Origin: Micromonospora ferruginea
GTDB taxonomy: Bacteria > Actinomycetota > Actinomycetes > Mycobacteriales > Micromonosporaceae
Direction: 5' to 3'
DNA: 64,000 bases
Assembly: GCF_013694245.2 (NCBI RefSeq)
Contig: NZ_CP059322.2
Location: forward strand, 3,107,001-3,171,000
Below the pieces are notes generated by a model, which saw only the letters and a program-made list of their open reading frames with translations, did no database searches and had not been told where the DNA came from. Positions 51,949 to 60,664 of this stretch are shown one piece after another (the first letter of the stretch is position 1; each line of letters begins with the position of its first letter). The position numbers were made by a program, and so were the translations under genes.

Positions 51949-53868
51949 ATGTCGGTCATGTCGTCGCCGGTGGAGTTCCTGGAACTGCTGGCGCGCGAGG
52001 CCGCCGCGGTCGAGTTCGAGGGCCCGCTGGTCGCCGCGCGCGCCGCCGGCCTGCCCGCCGACCGGCTGGCCGAGCTGGAGCAGGCGAAGATCGTGGCGCT
52101 GCGGGTCCGGGCGCTGCTGGAGCGCCGGCGCCGCCGGGAGACCGAGCTGTCCGGCCTCTACGACACCGCCAGCGACCTGGCCGGCCTGCGCGACCTGGAC
52201 GACGTGCTGCGGGCGATCGTGCACCGGGCGCGGATCCTGCTCGGCACCGACGTGGCATACATGACGCTCAACGACGACGAGCGCGGCGACACGTACATGC
52301 GGGTCACCGACGGGTCGATCTCGGCGCGGTTCCAGCGGCTGCGGCTGGAGATGGGCGACGGCCTGGGCGGGCTGGTGGCGCAGACCGGCACCCCGTACGT
52401 GACGTCGAACTACCAGGAGGACGAGCGGTTCCGGCACACCGGGGAGATCGACGGCGGGGTGGGCGAGGAGGGCCTGGTGGCCATCCTCGGCGTGCCGCTG
52501 CGGCTCGGCTCCAGCGTGATCGGCGTGCTCTACGCGGCCAACCGCTCGGCCCGCCCGTTCGCGCGGGAGGAGGTGTCGCTGCTGGTGTCGCTGGGCGCGC
52601 ACGCGGCGGTGGCGATCGACACCGCCCGGCTGCTCGCCGAGACCCGGTCGGCGCTGGCCGAGCTGTCCTCGGCGAACAGCACGATCCGGGCGCACAGCAG
52701 CTCGGTGGAGCGGGCCGCCGCCGCGCACGACCGGATGACCGCGCTGGTGGTCCGCGGCGGCGGGATGGAGGACGTGGCGGCGGCGGTGACCGAGGTGCTC
52801 GGCGGGGCGCTGCTGGCGCTGGACGCCGAGGGCCGCCGGCTGGCCCGGGTCGGTGAGATCGAGGAGCCGGACCGGGCGGACATCGTGGAGGCGGTCGCCG
52901 CGTCCCGCACCGAGGGGCGCAGCGTGCGACGCGGCCCGCTCTGGTACGCGGCCGTGGTGGCCGGCGCGGAGAACCTGGGCGCGCTGGTGCTGCGCCCGGA
53001 CGACGAGCTGGTCGACGCCGACCAGCGGATCCTGGAGCGGGCCGCGCTGGTGACCGCGTTGCTGCTGCTGTTCCGCCGCACGGTGGCCGAGGCGGAGGGG
53101 CGGGTCCGGGGCGAGCTGCTGGACGACCTGATCGCCCGGCCGTTGCGGGACGCCGACGCGTTGCGCAGCCGGGCCCGCCGGATCGGGGTCGACCTGGACG
53201 CCCCGCACGTGCTGGTGGCGGTCGGCGACGACGCGTTCGCCGAGACCGGGTCGGCCCGGCAGCGGGTGCTGTCGTGGGCCACCACGTACGCCTCGACCCG
53301 GGGCGGGCTGGCCGCGGCGCGCGACGGGCGGGTGGTGCTGATGCTGCCCGGCCGGGACGCCGGCGGGGCGGCCCGCGCGGTGGCCCGGGACCTGTCCCGG
53401 GTGACCGGCCGGCCGGTGACCGCCGGGGCGAGCGGGCCGTCCACCGGCCCCGCGTCGCTGGCGGTGACGTTCGCCGAGGCGGAGCGCTGCCTGACCGCGC
53501 TCGGCGCGCTGGGTCGATCCGGGCAGGGCGCGAGCACGGCGGAGCTGGGCTTCGTCGGGCTGCTGCTGGGCGCGGTCGGCGACGCGGGCAACCGGGACGT
53601 GAGCGGGTTCCTGACCGCGACGGTGGGGCCGGTGGTCGACTACGACGCGCGGCGGGGCACCGCGTTGGTGCGGACGCTGGAGGCGTACTTCGGGGTGGGC
53701 GGCAGCCTGGCCCGGGCGGCCGAGCAGTTGCACGTGCACGTGAACACGGTGACCCAGCGGCTGGAGCGGGTCGGGCAGTTGCTCGGCGCCGACTGGCAGA
53801 AGCCGGAGCGGGCGCTGGAGGTGCAGCTCGCGCTGCGCCTGCACCGGCTGCGCACGCCCGCCGCCTGA
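51949..53868 (+). CDS. GAF-domain PucR-family transcriptional regulator
   Basis: 639 residues: helical N-terminus with coiled-coil-like LEQAKIVALRVRALLERRRR, GAF domain (about 95-235, GDGLGGLVAQTGTPYVTSNY), linker and a second sensing segment, C-terminal PucR helix-turn-helix (TLEAYFGVGGSLARAAEQL, VHVNTVTQRLERV). Such genes often follow 3-hydroxybutyrate dehydrogenase genes and are presumed to regulate them. Start uncertain: GTG 51934, ATG 51949 or ATG 51958; no clear ribosome-binding site. Confidence 0.8.
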   Translation: MSVMSSPVEFLELLAREAAAVEFEGPLVAARAAGLPADRLAELEQAKIVALRVRALLERRRRRETELSGLYDTASDLAGLRDLDDVLRAIVHRARILLGTDVAYMTLNDDERGDTYMRVTDGSISARFQRLRLEMGDGLGGLVAQTGTPYVTSNYQEDERFRHTGEIDGGVGEEGLVAILGVPLRLGSSVIGVLYAANRSARPFAREEVSLLVSLGAHAAVAIDTARLLAETRSALAELSSANSTIRAHSSSVERAAAAHDRMTALVVRGGGMEDVAAAVTEVLGGALLALDAEGRRLARVGEIEEPDRADIVEAVAASRTEGRSVRRGPLWYAAVVAGAENLGALVLRPDDELVDADQRILERAALVTALLLLFRRTVAEAEGRVRGELLDDLIARPLRDADALRSRARRIGVDLDAPHVLVAVGDDAFAETGSARQRVLSWATTYASTRGGLAAARDGRVVLMLPGRDAGGAARAVARDLSRVTGRPVTAGASGPSTGPASLAVTFAEAERCLTALGALGRSGQGASTAELGFVGLLLGAVGDAGNRDVSGFLTATVGPVVDYDARRGTALVRTLEAYFGVGGSLARAAEQLHVHVNTVTQRLERVGQLLGADWQKPERALEVQLALRLHRLRTPAA

Positions 53869-53968
53869 GCTGCCCGGCGGGTCAGCGGGCGCGCAGGCCG
53901 GCCAGGACCGTGTCCCCTGAGCTGCCGACCGGGTCAGCGGGCGCGCAGGCCGGCCAGGACCGTGTCCA
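53865..53968. repeat. 52-bp direct duplication spanning the ends of the pucR- and tetR-type genes
   Basis: 53865-53916 and 53917-53968 are two copies beginning CTGAGCTGCC with few mismatches. The second copy contains the tetR 3' end; the first copy repeats that 3' end behind the PucR-type stop. Recent slippage or a duplication is the simplest explanation. Confidence 0.85.
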
Positions 53969-54542
53969 CGATGCGCTCGGGCAGGATCCGCTCGTCCGTC
54001 CCCGGATACCAGTGCACCATCCGCTGGGTCAGCATCGGCGCGGTGAGCAACGCCATGGCGACCTCGACGTCGAGGTCGGCGCGCAGCTCACCATGCTCGA
54101 CCGCGCGGCGCAGCACCTCGCGCATCGCCTCCCGGCGGGGCTCGATGATCGCCTCGTAGGCCTGCCGGTGGGCGGAGCTGCGGCTCACCTCGGGCACCAG
54201 GCACGGCATGATCATGCGGGCCCGCGGGTCGACGTGCTGACCGACGGCGCCGACGAGCTGCACCAGGTCGTCGCGGACGGAGTGCCCGCCGATGCGGGGC
54301 GGGGCGCCCTTGAGCCGGCCCAGCGCGTCCAGCAGCAGAGCTTCCTTGCCGGACCAGCGGCGGTAGATGGTGGCCTTGCCGACGCCGGCCCGGGCGGCGA
54401 TCGCCTCGATGGAGAGCGCCTCGATGGTGCTCCCCTCGGCCAGCAGGTCGAGGGTGGCCTCCACGATCGCCTCGTCCGCGCGGGTGCTCCGCGGTCGCCC
54501 GGGCGACCGCGGAGCATCCGCCGTGGAAGTCATGTCAGACAT
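53934..54542 (-). CDS. TetR-family regulator of the adjacent DHA2 exporter
   Basis: 202 residues: HTH near residues 20-65 (EATLDLLAEGSTIEALSIEA, ARAGVGKATIYRRWSGKEAL) and a C-terminal ligand domain with MIMPCLVPEVSR. ATG 54542 or 54533; no ribosome-binding site evident. It is 11 bp behind the exporter gene on the same strand, so both form one unit governed by the operator at 56202-56228. Confidence 0.88.
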   Translation of the reverse strand: MSDMTSTADAPRSPGRPRSTRADEAIVEATLDLLAEGSTIEALSIEAIAARAGVGKATIYRRWSGKEALLLDALGRLKGAPPRIGGHSVRDDLVQLVGAVGQHVDPRARMIMPCLVPEVSRSSAHRQAYEAIIEPRREAMREVLRRAVEHGELRADLDVEVAMALLTAPMLTQRMVHWYPGTDERILPERIVDTVLAGLRAR

Positions 54543-54553
54543 TGTCCACGAAC

Positions 54554-56119
54554 CTATGCGGTCCCGGCCAACTCCGGCTCGGTGGCCGGTGACGCGTCGG
54601 GCGCGACGAGCGGCCGGCCCGGCATCCAGCGGAACACGATGACCATGCCGAACAGGGCGACGAGCGCGGAGATCCCGGCCGCCCAGTGCATCGCCGAGAC
54701 GAACGAGTCGTTCGCCGCGTCGATCAGGCGCGGCGCGGCCGGGCCGAGCCGGTCGGCGACCGCGTACGCGCCGGAGACCGACTCGCGGGCCGCGTCGCGG
54801 ACCGGGGCGGGCAGCGCGGACACGGCCGGGGCGATCTGGTCGCGGTAGACCGCGGAGAGCACCGAGCCGAGCACCGCCACGCCGAGCGCGCCGGCCACCT
54901 GGCGGATCGTGTTGCTGACCGCCGAGCCCACGCCGGCCTTCTCCCGGGGCAGCGCCGACATGATCGACTCGGTGGCCGGCGGCATGATGTTGGCCATCCC
55001 GGCGCCCTGGAGGAAGCCCAGCGCCGAGAAGATCCAGATCGGCGTGTCCGCGTCGATGAGGACGAACGCGGCGAGCGCCACGACGGTGAGCAGCAGCCCG
55101 ACCGCGGCGACGGCCCGGCCGCCGTACCGGCGGACCATCGCGGCGCTGCGCGGCGCGAAGATGAGCTGGGCGGCGGCGAAGGGCAGGAACAGCAGGCCGC
55201 TCTCCAGCGGGCTGTAGCCGCGCACCAGTTGCAGGTAGAACGCGCCGAAGAACATCACGCCCATCGCGGCGAAGAAGACCAGCCCGACCAGCGCGACCGG
55301 GGCGGCGAACCGGGGCACCCGGAACAGCCGCACGTCCAGCGACGGGTGGTCGCTGCCCAACTCGTGCGCGACGAACCAGCCGAGCACCGCGAGGCCGCCG
55401 ACGATCGAGACCCAGACCTGCGGGCGACCGAAGCCGTGCTCGCCGCCGTCGATGATGCCGTAGGTGAGCGCGACCAGACCGACCACGGAGAGCAGCACGC
55501 CGAGCAGGTCCACCCGGCCCGGGGACGGGTCGCGGGACTCGGGGACCAGGAGCGCGACCAGCAGCACGCCGACGGCGACCACCGGCACGTTGATCAGGAA
55601 GACCGAGCCCCACCAGTAGTGCTCCAGCAGGGCGCCGCCGAGCACCGGGCCGATGGCCACGGCGAGGCCGACCGCGCCGGCCCAGACGCCGATCGCCCGG
55701 CCGCGCTCGCGCGGGTCGAAGACGTTGGAGATGATCGAGAGCGTCACCGGCATGATGGCCGCGCCGCCGACGCCCATCAGGGCCCGGGCGGCGATGAGCT
55801 GCCCCGGGTCCTGCGCGTACGCCGACAGCAGTGAGGCCAGCCCGAACAGCGCCAGCCCGAGGATCAGGAAACGCCGGCGGCCGAGCCGGTCGCCGAGCAC
55901 GCCGAAGGTGAAGAGCAGGCCGGCGAAGACCAGCGTGTAGGAGTTGATCGCCCATTCCAGCTCGCCCTGGCTGGCGCCGAGGCCGTGCACCGGGTCGGCG
56001 AGGGTGCGCAGCGCGACGTTGAGGATGGTGTTGTCGAGGACGACCACGAGGAGGCTGATCACCAGCACTCCGAGGATCGCCCACCTCCTCGGGTGTCCGG
56101 TGTTCTCGTGCGGTTCCAT
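54554..56119 (-). CDS. DHA2-family (EmrB/QacA-type) drug exporter
   Basis: 521 residues with about 14 predicted helices. Family motifs: LDNTILNVALRTL (helix 1), GVLGDRLGRRRFLILG (motif A), and the helix-5 stretch GVWAGAVGLAVAIGPVLGGAL. Proton-driven efflux of drugs or lipids is expected; substrate unknown. ATG at 56119 follows GGGGGAGAACC. Confidence 0.9.
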   Translation of the reverse strand: MEPHENTGHPRRWAILGVLVISLLVVVLDNTILNVALRTLADPVHGLGASQGELEWAINSYTLVFAGLLFTFGVLGDRLGRRRFLILGLALFGLASLLSAYAQDPGQLIAARALMGVGGAAIMPVTLSIISNVFDPRERGRAIGVWAGAVGLAVAIGPVLGGALLEHYWWGSVFLINVPVVAVGVLLVALLVPESRDPSPGRVDLLGVLLSVVGLVALTYGIIDGGEHGFGRPQVWVSIVGGLAVLGWFVAHELGSDHPSLDVRLFRVPRFAAPVALVGLVFFAAMGVMFFGAFYLQLVRGYSPLESGLLFLPFAAAQLIFAPRSAAMVRRYGGRAVAAVGLLLTVVALAAFVLIDADTPIWIFSALGFLQGAGMANIMPPATESIMSALPREKAGVGSAVSNTIRQVAGALGVAVLGSVLSAVYRDQIAPAVSALPAPVRDAARESVSGAYAVADRLGPAAPRLIDAANDSFVSAMHWAAGISALVALFGMVIVFRWMPGRPLVAPDASPATEPELAGTA

Positions 56120-56201
56120 TCGGGTTCTCCCCCCGGTTCACCCGCGTCCGAATACGAAACGGGCCAGACTCGTAACTCACGCCGAGCGTAGGTGAGGGAA
56201 T

Positions 56202-56228
56202 TTCGATACGGAACCGGTTCGTATCGAA
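56202..56228. promoter_or_regulatory. TetR-type operator upstream of the DHA2 exporter
   Basis: TTCGATACG (56202-56210) and CGTATCGAA (56220-56228) around a GAACCGGTT centre form a near-perfect 27-bp palindrome about 80 bp upstream of the exporter ATG. A related partial site, CCGAATACGAAACGG, is at about 56147-56161. Confidence 0.65.
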
Positions 56229-56289
56229 TGTGCGCCAGGTCACGGCCGGGCGCGGACCCACCCCCGTGCGTGGGCCCGCGCCCGGGGGC

Positions 56290-57351
56290 TCAGGCGGGCG
56301 GGCCGGCCGCGAGCGCCAGCCGCAGCACCGCGTCGCGCAGCGGCAGCATCCGCCGGGCCTGGGAGAGCCGCCCCGCCCACCGCGCGCCGGCCGCGATGCG
56401 CTGGGTGGGCCGGCGGCGTCGCCGGTCGTACGCCCGCAGCGCGGCCGGCAGGTCGTCGGCCGCGCGGACGCAGTCGGCCAGCGCCACCGCGTCGATCAGC
56501 GCCTGGCAGGCGCCCTGCCCGAGGTCCGGGGTCATCGCGTGCGCGGCGTCGCCGAGCAGCGCCACCCGGCCGGACACGTAGGACGGCAGCGGGGTCAGCT
56601 CGCGGATCTCGTGCCGCAGGACACCGGCCGGGGTGAGCGCGTCCAGCACCCGGCGCACCGGCGGGTGCCAGTCGCCGAAGAGGCGGCGCAGCTCGGCGAC
56701 GTCGTCGGCCGGCGCGGGATGCCCCGGCGGCAGGCTCACCGAGGCGTACCAGTTGGTCCGCCCGCCGCCGACCGGCGTGAGGCCGAACTTGCGCCCGCGG
56801 CCCCAGGTCTCGCCGCCCTCGGCCGGCTCCGCGTCGACCACGCCGCGCCAGGCCACCGTGCCCGCGTAGCGCAGCGGGTAGCGCTCGCCGTGCACCGCCG
56901 CGCGGACCACGCTGTTGATCCCGTCCGCGCCGACCACCAGGTCGTACGCGTCGAGCAGCGCGCCCGGGTCGGCGACCGGCGCGGCGAACCGCAGCGCCGC
57001 GCCGGGCAGCGCGGCGGCCAGCGTGGCGAGCAGCGCCGGCCGGGTGACCAGGTGCACCGGCTCGCCGTGGCGTCGCTCGATGCGGCCGACGTCGATGGTG
57101 GCGATGCGGCTGCCGTCCGGGCGCCGGATCGACCCGCCGCTCTGCCGGCGACCACGCCGGCGCACCTCGTCGCCGACGCCGAGCGCGTCCAGGGCGCGCA
57201 TCGCGCCGGGCCAGATGCCGAGCCCGGTGCCGGCGTCCGGGAGGCCCGGGGCCCGTTCCAGGACGGTCACCTCCCAGCCCGCCGCGCGCAGGCCGAGGCC
57301 CGCCGCGAGCCCGCCGATGCCGCCGCCGACCACCACCGCCCGACCGTCCAT
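56290..57351 (-). CDS. FAD-dependent monooxygenase
   Basis: 353 residues of the PHBH/aromatic hydroxylase type: GGGIGGLAAGLGL (FAD dinucleotide loop, 9-21), GADGINSVVR (DG motif) and VALLGDAAHAMTPDLGQGAC (GD motif). Substrate unknown. The gene is divergent from a TetR gene with two palindromes in the 54-bp spacer, so it is probably the regulated target. ATG at 57351. Confidence 0.88.
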   Translation of the reverse strand: MDGRAVVVGGGIGGLAAGLGLRAAGWEVTVLERAPGLPDAGTGLGIWPGAMRALDALGVGDEVRRRGRRQSGGSIRRPDGSRIATIDVGRIERRHGEPVHLVTRPALLATLAAALPGAALRFAAPVADPGALLDAYDLVVGADGINSVVRAAVHGERYPLRYAGTVAWRGVVDAEPAEGGETWGRGRKFGLTPVGGGRTNWYASVSLPPGHPAPADDVAELRRLFGDWHPPVRRVLDALTPAGVLRHEIRELTPLPSYVSGRVALLGDAAHAMTPDLGQGACQALIDAVALADCVRAADDLPAALRAYDRRRRRPTQRIAAGARWAGRLSQARRMLPLRDAVLRLALAAGPPA

Positions 57352-57362
57352 GGCGCCACCGT

Positions 57363-57397
57363 ACTACAGATGTAGTCGGGTGCACTACGCCTGTAGT
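57363..57397. promoter_or_regulatory. Paired TetR operators between FAD monooxygenase and tetR
   Basis: ACTACAGATGTAGT (57363-57376, perfect 6-2-6) and ACTACGCCTGTAGT (57384-57397, one arm base differs), 21 bp apart, i.e. two helical turns. They fill the divergent spacer and probably repress both genes. Confidence 0.7.
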
Positions 57398-57405
57398 CTG
57401 GACCG

Positions 57406-57966
57406 GTGACCGACCGCCGGCAACTCCTGCTCGACGCCGCCATCCGGGTGCTCGGCACCCGCGGGCCACGCCACCTCACCCACCGCGCGGTGGACGCCGA
57501 GGCGGGGCTGGCCGAGGGCTCCGCGTCCAACCGGTTCCGCACCCGGGAGGCCCTGGTCGACGCCGTCTTCGCCCGGCTGGTCGAGGTGGAGACGCAGGCC
57601 TGGCAGCGGCTCGCGGCGGACCTGCCCCCCGGCGACGTCGACGCGACCGCCCGGGTGCTCGGCCGGCTGATCCGGGAGTTCACCACCGGCCGTCGGGTGG
57701 TCACGCTGGCCCGCTACGCCCTGTTCGTCGAAGCGGCGGTACGCCCCGAGCTGCGGCCGGCGATCGAGGCCGGCCGGGCCCGGCTGGCCGAGTGGGGGGA
57801 ACCGCTACTCGCCGCGCTCGGCGCGACCGACCCCCCGGCCCACTTCCGGATGCTGCTCGCGCTGGTCGACGGGCTCTTCGGCAACCAGCTCGCCGCACCC
57901 GAGGACACCTTCGACCCCGAGTCCGCGGTGGCCACCCTGCTGCACGGCTTCCGCGCCGGCGGTTGA
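57406..57966 (+). CDS. TetR-family regulator
   Basis: 186 residues: HTH in the first 55 (RRQLLLDAAIRVLGTRGPRH, HRAVDAEAGLAEGSASNRF), then an all-helical ligand domain (RRVVTLARYALFVEAAVRP). GTG start at 57406, directly downstream of the paired palindromes. Expected autorepressor and controller of the divergent monooxygenase gene. Confidence 0.88.
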   Translation: MTDRRQLLLDAAIRVLGTRGPRHLTHRAVDAEAGLAEGSASNRFRTREALVDAVFARLVEVETQAWQRLAADLPPGDVDATARVLGRLIREFTTGRRVVTLARYALFVEAAVRPELRPAIEAGRARLAEWGEPLLAALGATDPPAHFRMLLALVDGLFGNQLAAPEDTFDPESAVATLLHGFRAGG

Positions 57967-57986
57967 GGCGCGCGCCGGCGGGCGCT

Positions 57987-58040
57987 GTTAGGCGGGGCCC
58001 CCTCCTCTACCGCAGGCGTTAAGAGGGGCCCCCGCCTTGC
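57987..58040. repeat. Dispersed double-hairpin element, family P3 (copy 2), at the B12-domain gene 3' end
   Basis: Same layout as copy 1 (14290-14343): two hairpins around TACCGCAGGCG, with GTTAAGAGGGGCCCCCGCC. It contributes the last codons and TAA stop of the gene at 58019-58633 and lies between it and the convergent tetR. Confidence 0.8.
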
Positions 58041-58633
58041 AGGCAGGCGGAGATGGCGTCGGGGAGGGTGACCAGGCGCAGCGGGGGCGGGAACGGCTCG
58101 ATCCAGCCCGGGCCGGCGGCGAGCACCCGCACCCCCGGAAGGTCCCGCCGGAGCCGGACCAGCCGGTACGCCCGGCCGGTCACCGGGGTCTGCGACCAGA
58201 CCACCACCACCCGTGGCCGGACCCGGGCCACCGCGCCGGCCAGCGCCGACCAGGGCAGCGCCGGGCCGAGGTGCAGGCAACCGCGGCCGCGCTCGCGCAA
58301 CGCCGCGGCCAGCGCGTGCAGCCCCAGGCAGTGCGTCTCGTGCTCGGCGCCGGCGAGCAGCACCCCCCGCGCCGGCAGCGGGCGGCTCGGCTCCCGGCGG
58401 AAGACGTCCAGCCCGACCCGCACGCCCTCGGACAGGGCGTGCTCCACCGCGATCTCGGCCGGGCTGTCGCCCCGCAACCCGCCCAGCAGCGGCAGGCAGA
58501 CCTGCTCCCACAGCGCGGTCACCCCGGCCTCGGCGGCCAGGTCGAGCACCAGGCCGGCGACCTGGTTGTCGTCCAGGTCCTCGGCGGCGGCCAGCAGCCG
58601 CTTGCGGGCCGTCTCGGCGGCCCCGGCCGGCAT
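58019..58633 (-). CDS. Stand-alone B12-binding-like domain protein
   Basis: 204 residues. The N-terminal half resembles the helical cap of CarH-type photoreceptors (ALWEQVCLPLLGGL) and the C-terminal half a Rossmann-like domain (GAEHETHCLGLHALAAAL, WSALAGAVARVRPRVVVVW). The usual N-terminal MerR helix-turn-helix is missing. His positions fit a cobalamin-domain lower-ligand region only loosely. ATG at 58633 has GAGGA upstream. The last residues and stop come from the P3 repeat. Could sense B12 or be a degenerate regulator. Confidence 0.6.
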   Translation of the reverse strand: MPAGAAETARKRLLAAAEDLDDNQVAGLVLDLAAEAGVTALWEQVCLPLLGGLRGDSPAEIAVEHALSEGVRVGLDVFRREPSRPLPARGVLLAGAEHETHCLGLHALAAALRERGRGCLHLGPALPWSALAGAVARVRPRVVVVWSQTPVTGRAYRLVRLRRDLPGVRVLAAGPGWIEPFPPPLRLVTLPDAISACLQGGGPS

Positions 58634-58723
58634 GTTGTTCCTCAGCAACGGACGTACCCCCGGGTAGCTCTCCTACCAGGGGGTTCGTCCGGGCGACCGG
58701 ATCCGGATGCGCCCGCGGGAAAC

Positions 58724-59785
58724 TCATTCGCGTCGGGCGGCTCCCCGACGCCGGAGCAGGTGGGCGACCGTGCCCCAGACGCCCCGCCGGAACAGCAGCA
58801 CGACCAGCACGAAGATGCCGCCGGTGACCAGCCCGATCGCCTCGAACCCGGAGAACGACAGCCAGTCCTCCAGCCGGACCACCAGCGCCGCGCCGAGCAC
58901 GCCGCCCCACAGCGTGCCGATGCCGCCGAGCACCACCACGATGACCGCCTTGCCGGAGGTGGTCCAGTGCAGCACGTCCAGCGAGACGAACCGGTGGCCG
59001 ACCGCGAACAGCCCGCCGCCGAGCCCGGCCAGGAACCCGGAGAGCACGAACGCGGTCAGCTTGTAGCGGTGCACCGGGTAGCCGAGCGCACGGGCCCGGG
59101 CCGGGTTGTCCCGGATGCCGACCAGCACCCGGCCGAACGGCGAGTGCACGATCCGCCAGGCCGCGAACAGGCCGAGCAGCACGATCGGCAGGATCGCGTA
59201 GTAGAAGTAGTAGTCGTCGGTGAGGTCGGCGCCGAAGAACGCGCGCGGCACGCCCTGCAGTCCGTTCTCGCCCTGGGTGACCGAACGCCACTCGTTGGCC
59301 ACGTAGTAGACCATCTGCGCGAACGCCAGCGTGACCATGGCGAAGTAGATCCCGGTGCGCTTCACCGCCAGGTAGCCGATGGGCAGCGCGAGCAGCGCCG
59401 CGCCCAGCGCCCCGGCCAGCACCGCCGCCGGGAAGGGCAGGCCGGCGTGGATCGCGACCAGCCCGGTCAGGTACGCCGAGGTGCCCCAGAACGCCGCGTG
59501 CCCGAACGACATCAGCCCGGTGAAGCCGAGCAGCAGGTCCACCGAGACGGCGAACAACGCCCAGCACAGGATGTCCACCGCGACCGCCGGGTAGAGGCCG
59601 TTGGGCAGCCAGAGCGCGACCAGCAGGCCGGCGGCCAGCAGCGCGTACCGGACCCAGCCGGGCGCCCGGGCCACGGCGAGCAACCCGGACCGGGCCGGTG
59701 GGGCCTTGGTGTCCACGGTCGCGCTCATGCCGTGCTGGCCGGGCATGCCCTCACGGCCCTCGCTCCGCTCGGTGCGTTCGGTCAT
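58724..59785 (-). CDS. livM: Branched-chain amino-acid type ABC permease LivM with repeat-encoded N-terminus
   Basis: 353 residues. The first 19 residues are the S2 repeat peptide ([19 protein letters not shown]), after which the native protein begins MSATVDTKAPPARSG. About nine transmembrane helices and the permease loop AFWGTSAYLTGLVA. ATG 59785 overlaps the livH stop (ATGA) and is preceded by GAGGAGG, whereas the inner ATG at 59728 lacks a ribosome-binding site, so the tag is probably translated. Substrate may be branched-chain amino acids or urea/amides. Confidence 0.88.
   Translation of the reverse strand: MTERTERSEGREGMPGQHGMSATVDTKAPPARSGLLAVARAPGWVRYALLAAGLLVALWLPNGLYPAVAVDILCWALFAVSVDLLLGFTGLMSFGHAAFWGTSAYLTGLVAIHAGLPFPAAVLAGALGAALLALPIGYLAVKRTGIYFAMVTLAFAQMVYYVANEWRSVTQGENGLQGVPRAFFGADLTDDYYFYYAILPIVLLGLFAAWRIVHSPFGRVLVGIRDNPARARALGYPVHRYKLTAFVLSGFLAGLGGGLFAVGHRFVSLDVLHWTTSGKAVIVVVLGGIGTLWGGVLGAALVVRLEDWLSFSGFEAIGLVTGGIFVLVVLLFRRGVWGTVAHLLRRRGAARRE
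59729..59785 (-). repeat. Start-junction repeat, family S2 (single 57-bp copy)
   Basis: One 57-bp unit with ATGACCGAACGCACCGAGCG, 3' end CACGGC before ATGAGC. Other copies: 17573-17686. Here the unit is in frame with the downstream gene instead of forming a separate frame. Confidence 0.9.
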
Positions 59786-60663
59786 GCCGGTGCCTCCTCA
59801 CGGCCGAACAGGCCGGCCGGGCGCCAGAGCAGCACGGCGGCCATCACCACGAACACCACGGTCTGCGACACCAGCGGGTAGTCCGACAGGTACGCCTCGC
59901 CCCACGCCTGGATCAGGCCGATGCCGAAACCGGCGGCGACCGAACCGAAGATCGAGCCGAGGCCGCCGATCACCACCACCGCGAAGACCACGATGATCAG
60001 GTCGGCGCCCATCAGCGGGTTGACCGCGCGCATCGGGGCGGCGAGCACCCCGGCCAGCCCGGCGAGGGCGATGCCGAAGCCGAACACCGGGGTGACCCAC
60101 TTCCCCACGTCGATGCCGAACGCCCGGGTCAGCTCCGGCCGTTCGGTGGCGGCCCGGACCACCATGCCGATCCGGGTCCGCCCGAGCACCCACCACACCG
60201 CGACGCAGAGCAGCACGGTGAAGCCGAGGATGAAGACCCGGTACGCCGGGAAGTCGAACAGCCCGAAGTCCACCGAGCCGGTGAGCCCGGCCGGGGTGGC
60301 GTACGGGCTGGACTGCACGCCGTACCGGGACTTGACCAGGTCCTGCAGGATCAGCGTCAGGCCGAAGGTGAGCAGGAAGTTGTAGAGCGGGTCGAGCCGG
60401 GTGAGCCGGTGGATCACCGCCCGCTCCAGCACCATGCCGAGCAGGCCCAGCGCCAGCGGCATGATCACCAGCGCGGCCCAGAACGGCACCCCCGCCTCGG
60501 CGAGCAGCACGTACGCGCCGAACGCGCCGAGCATGTAGAACGCGCCGTGGGCGAAGTTCACCACCCGGAGCATGCCGAAGATGACCGCGAGCCCGAGGGC
60601 GAGCAGGGCGTAGAACGCCCCGCCCACCAGCCCGTTGAACGTGTTCTGCAGGAACCCGGACAT
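59782..60663 (-). CDS. livH: Branched-chain amino-acid type ABC permease LivH
   Basis: 293 residues, about eight helices. Family start LQNTFNGLVGGAFYALLALG and the inner loop RVVNFAHGAFYMLGAF. Permease EAA-like segment GLGSIFGSVAAGFGIG. Starts one base after the livK stop and ends in ATGA with livM. Forms the channel with LivM. Confidence 0.92.
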   Translation of the reverse strand: MSGFLQNTFNGLVGGAFYALLALGLAVIFGMLRVVNFAHGAFYMLGAFGAYVLLAEAGVPFWAALVIMPLALGLLGMVLERAVIHRLTRLDPLYNFLLTFGLTLILQDLVKSRYGVQSSPYATPAGLTGSVDFGLFDFPAYRVFILGFTVLLCVAVWWVLGRTRIGMVVRAATERPELTRAFGIDVGKWVTPVFGFGIALAGLAGVLAAPMRAVNPLMGADLIIVVFAVVVIGGLGSIFGSVAAGFGIGLIQAWGEAYLSDYPLVSQTVVFVVMAAVLLWRPAGLFGREEAPA

Positions 60664-60664
60664 G

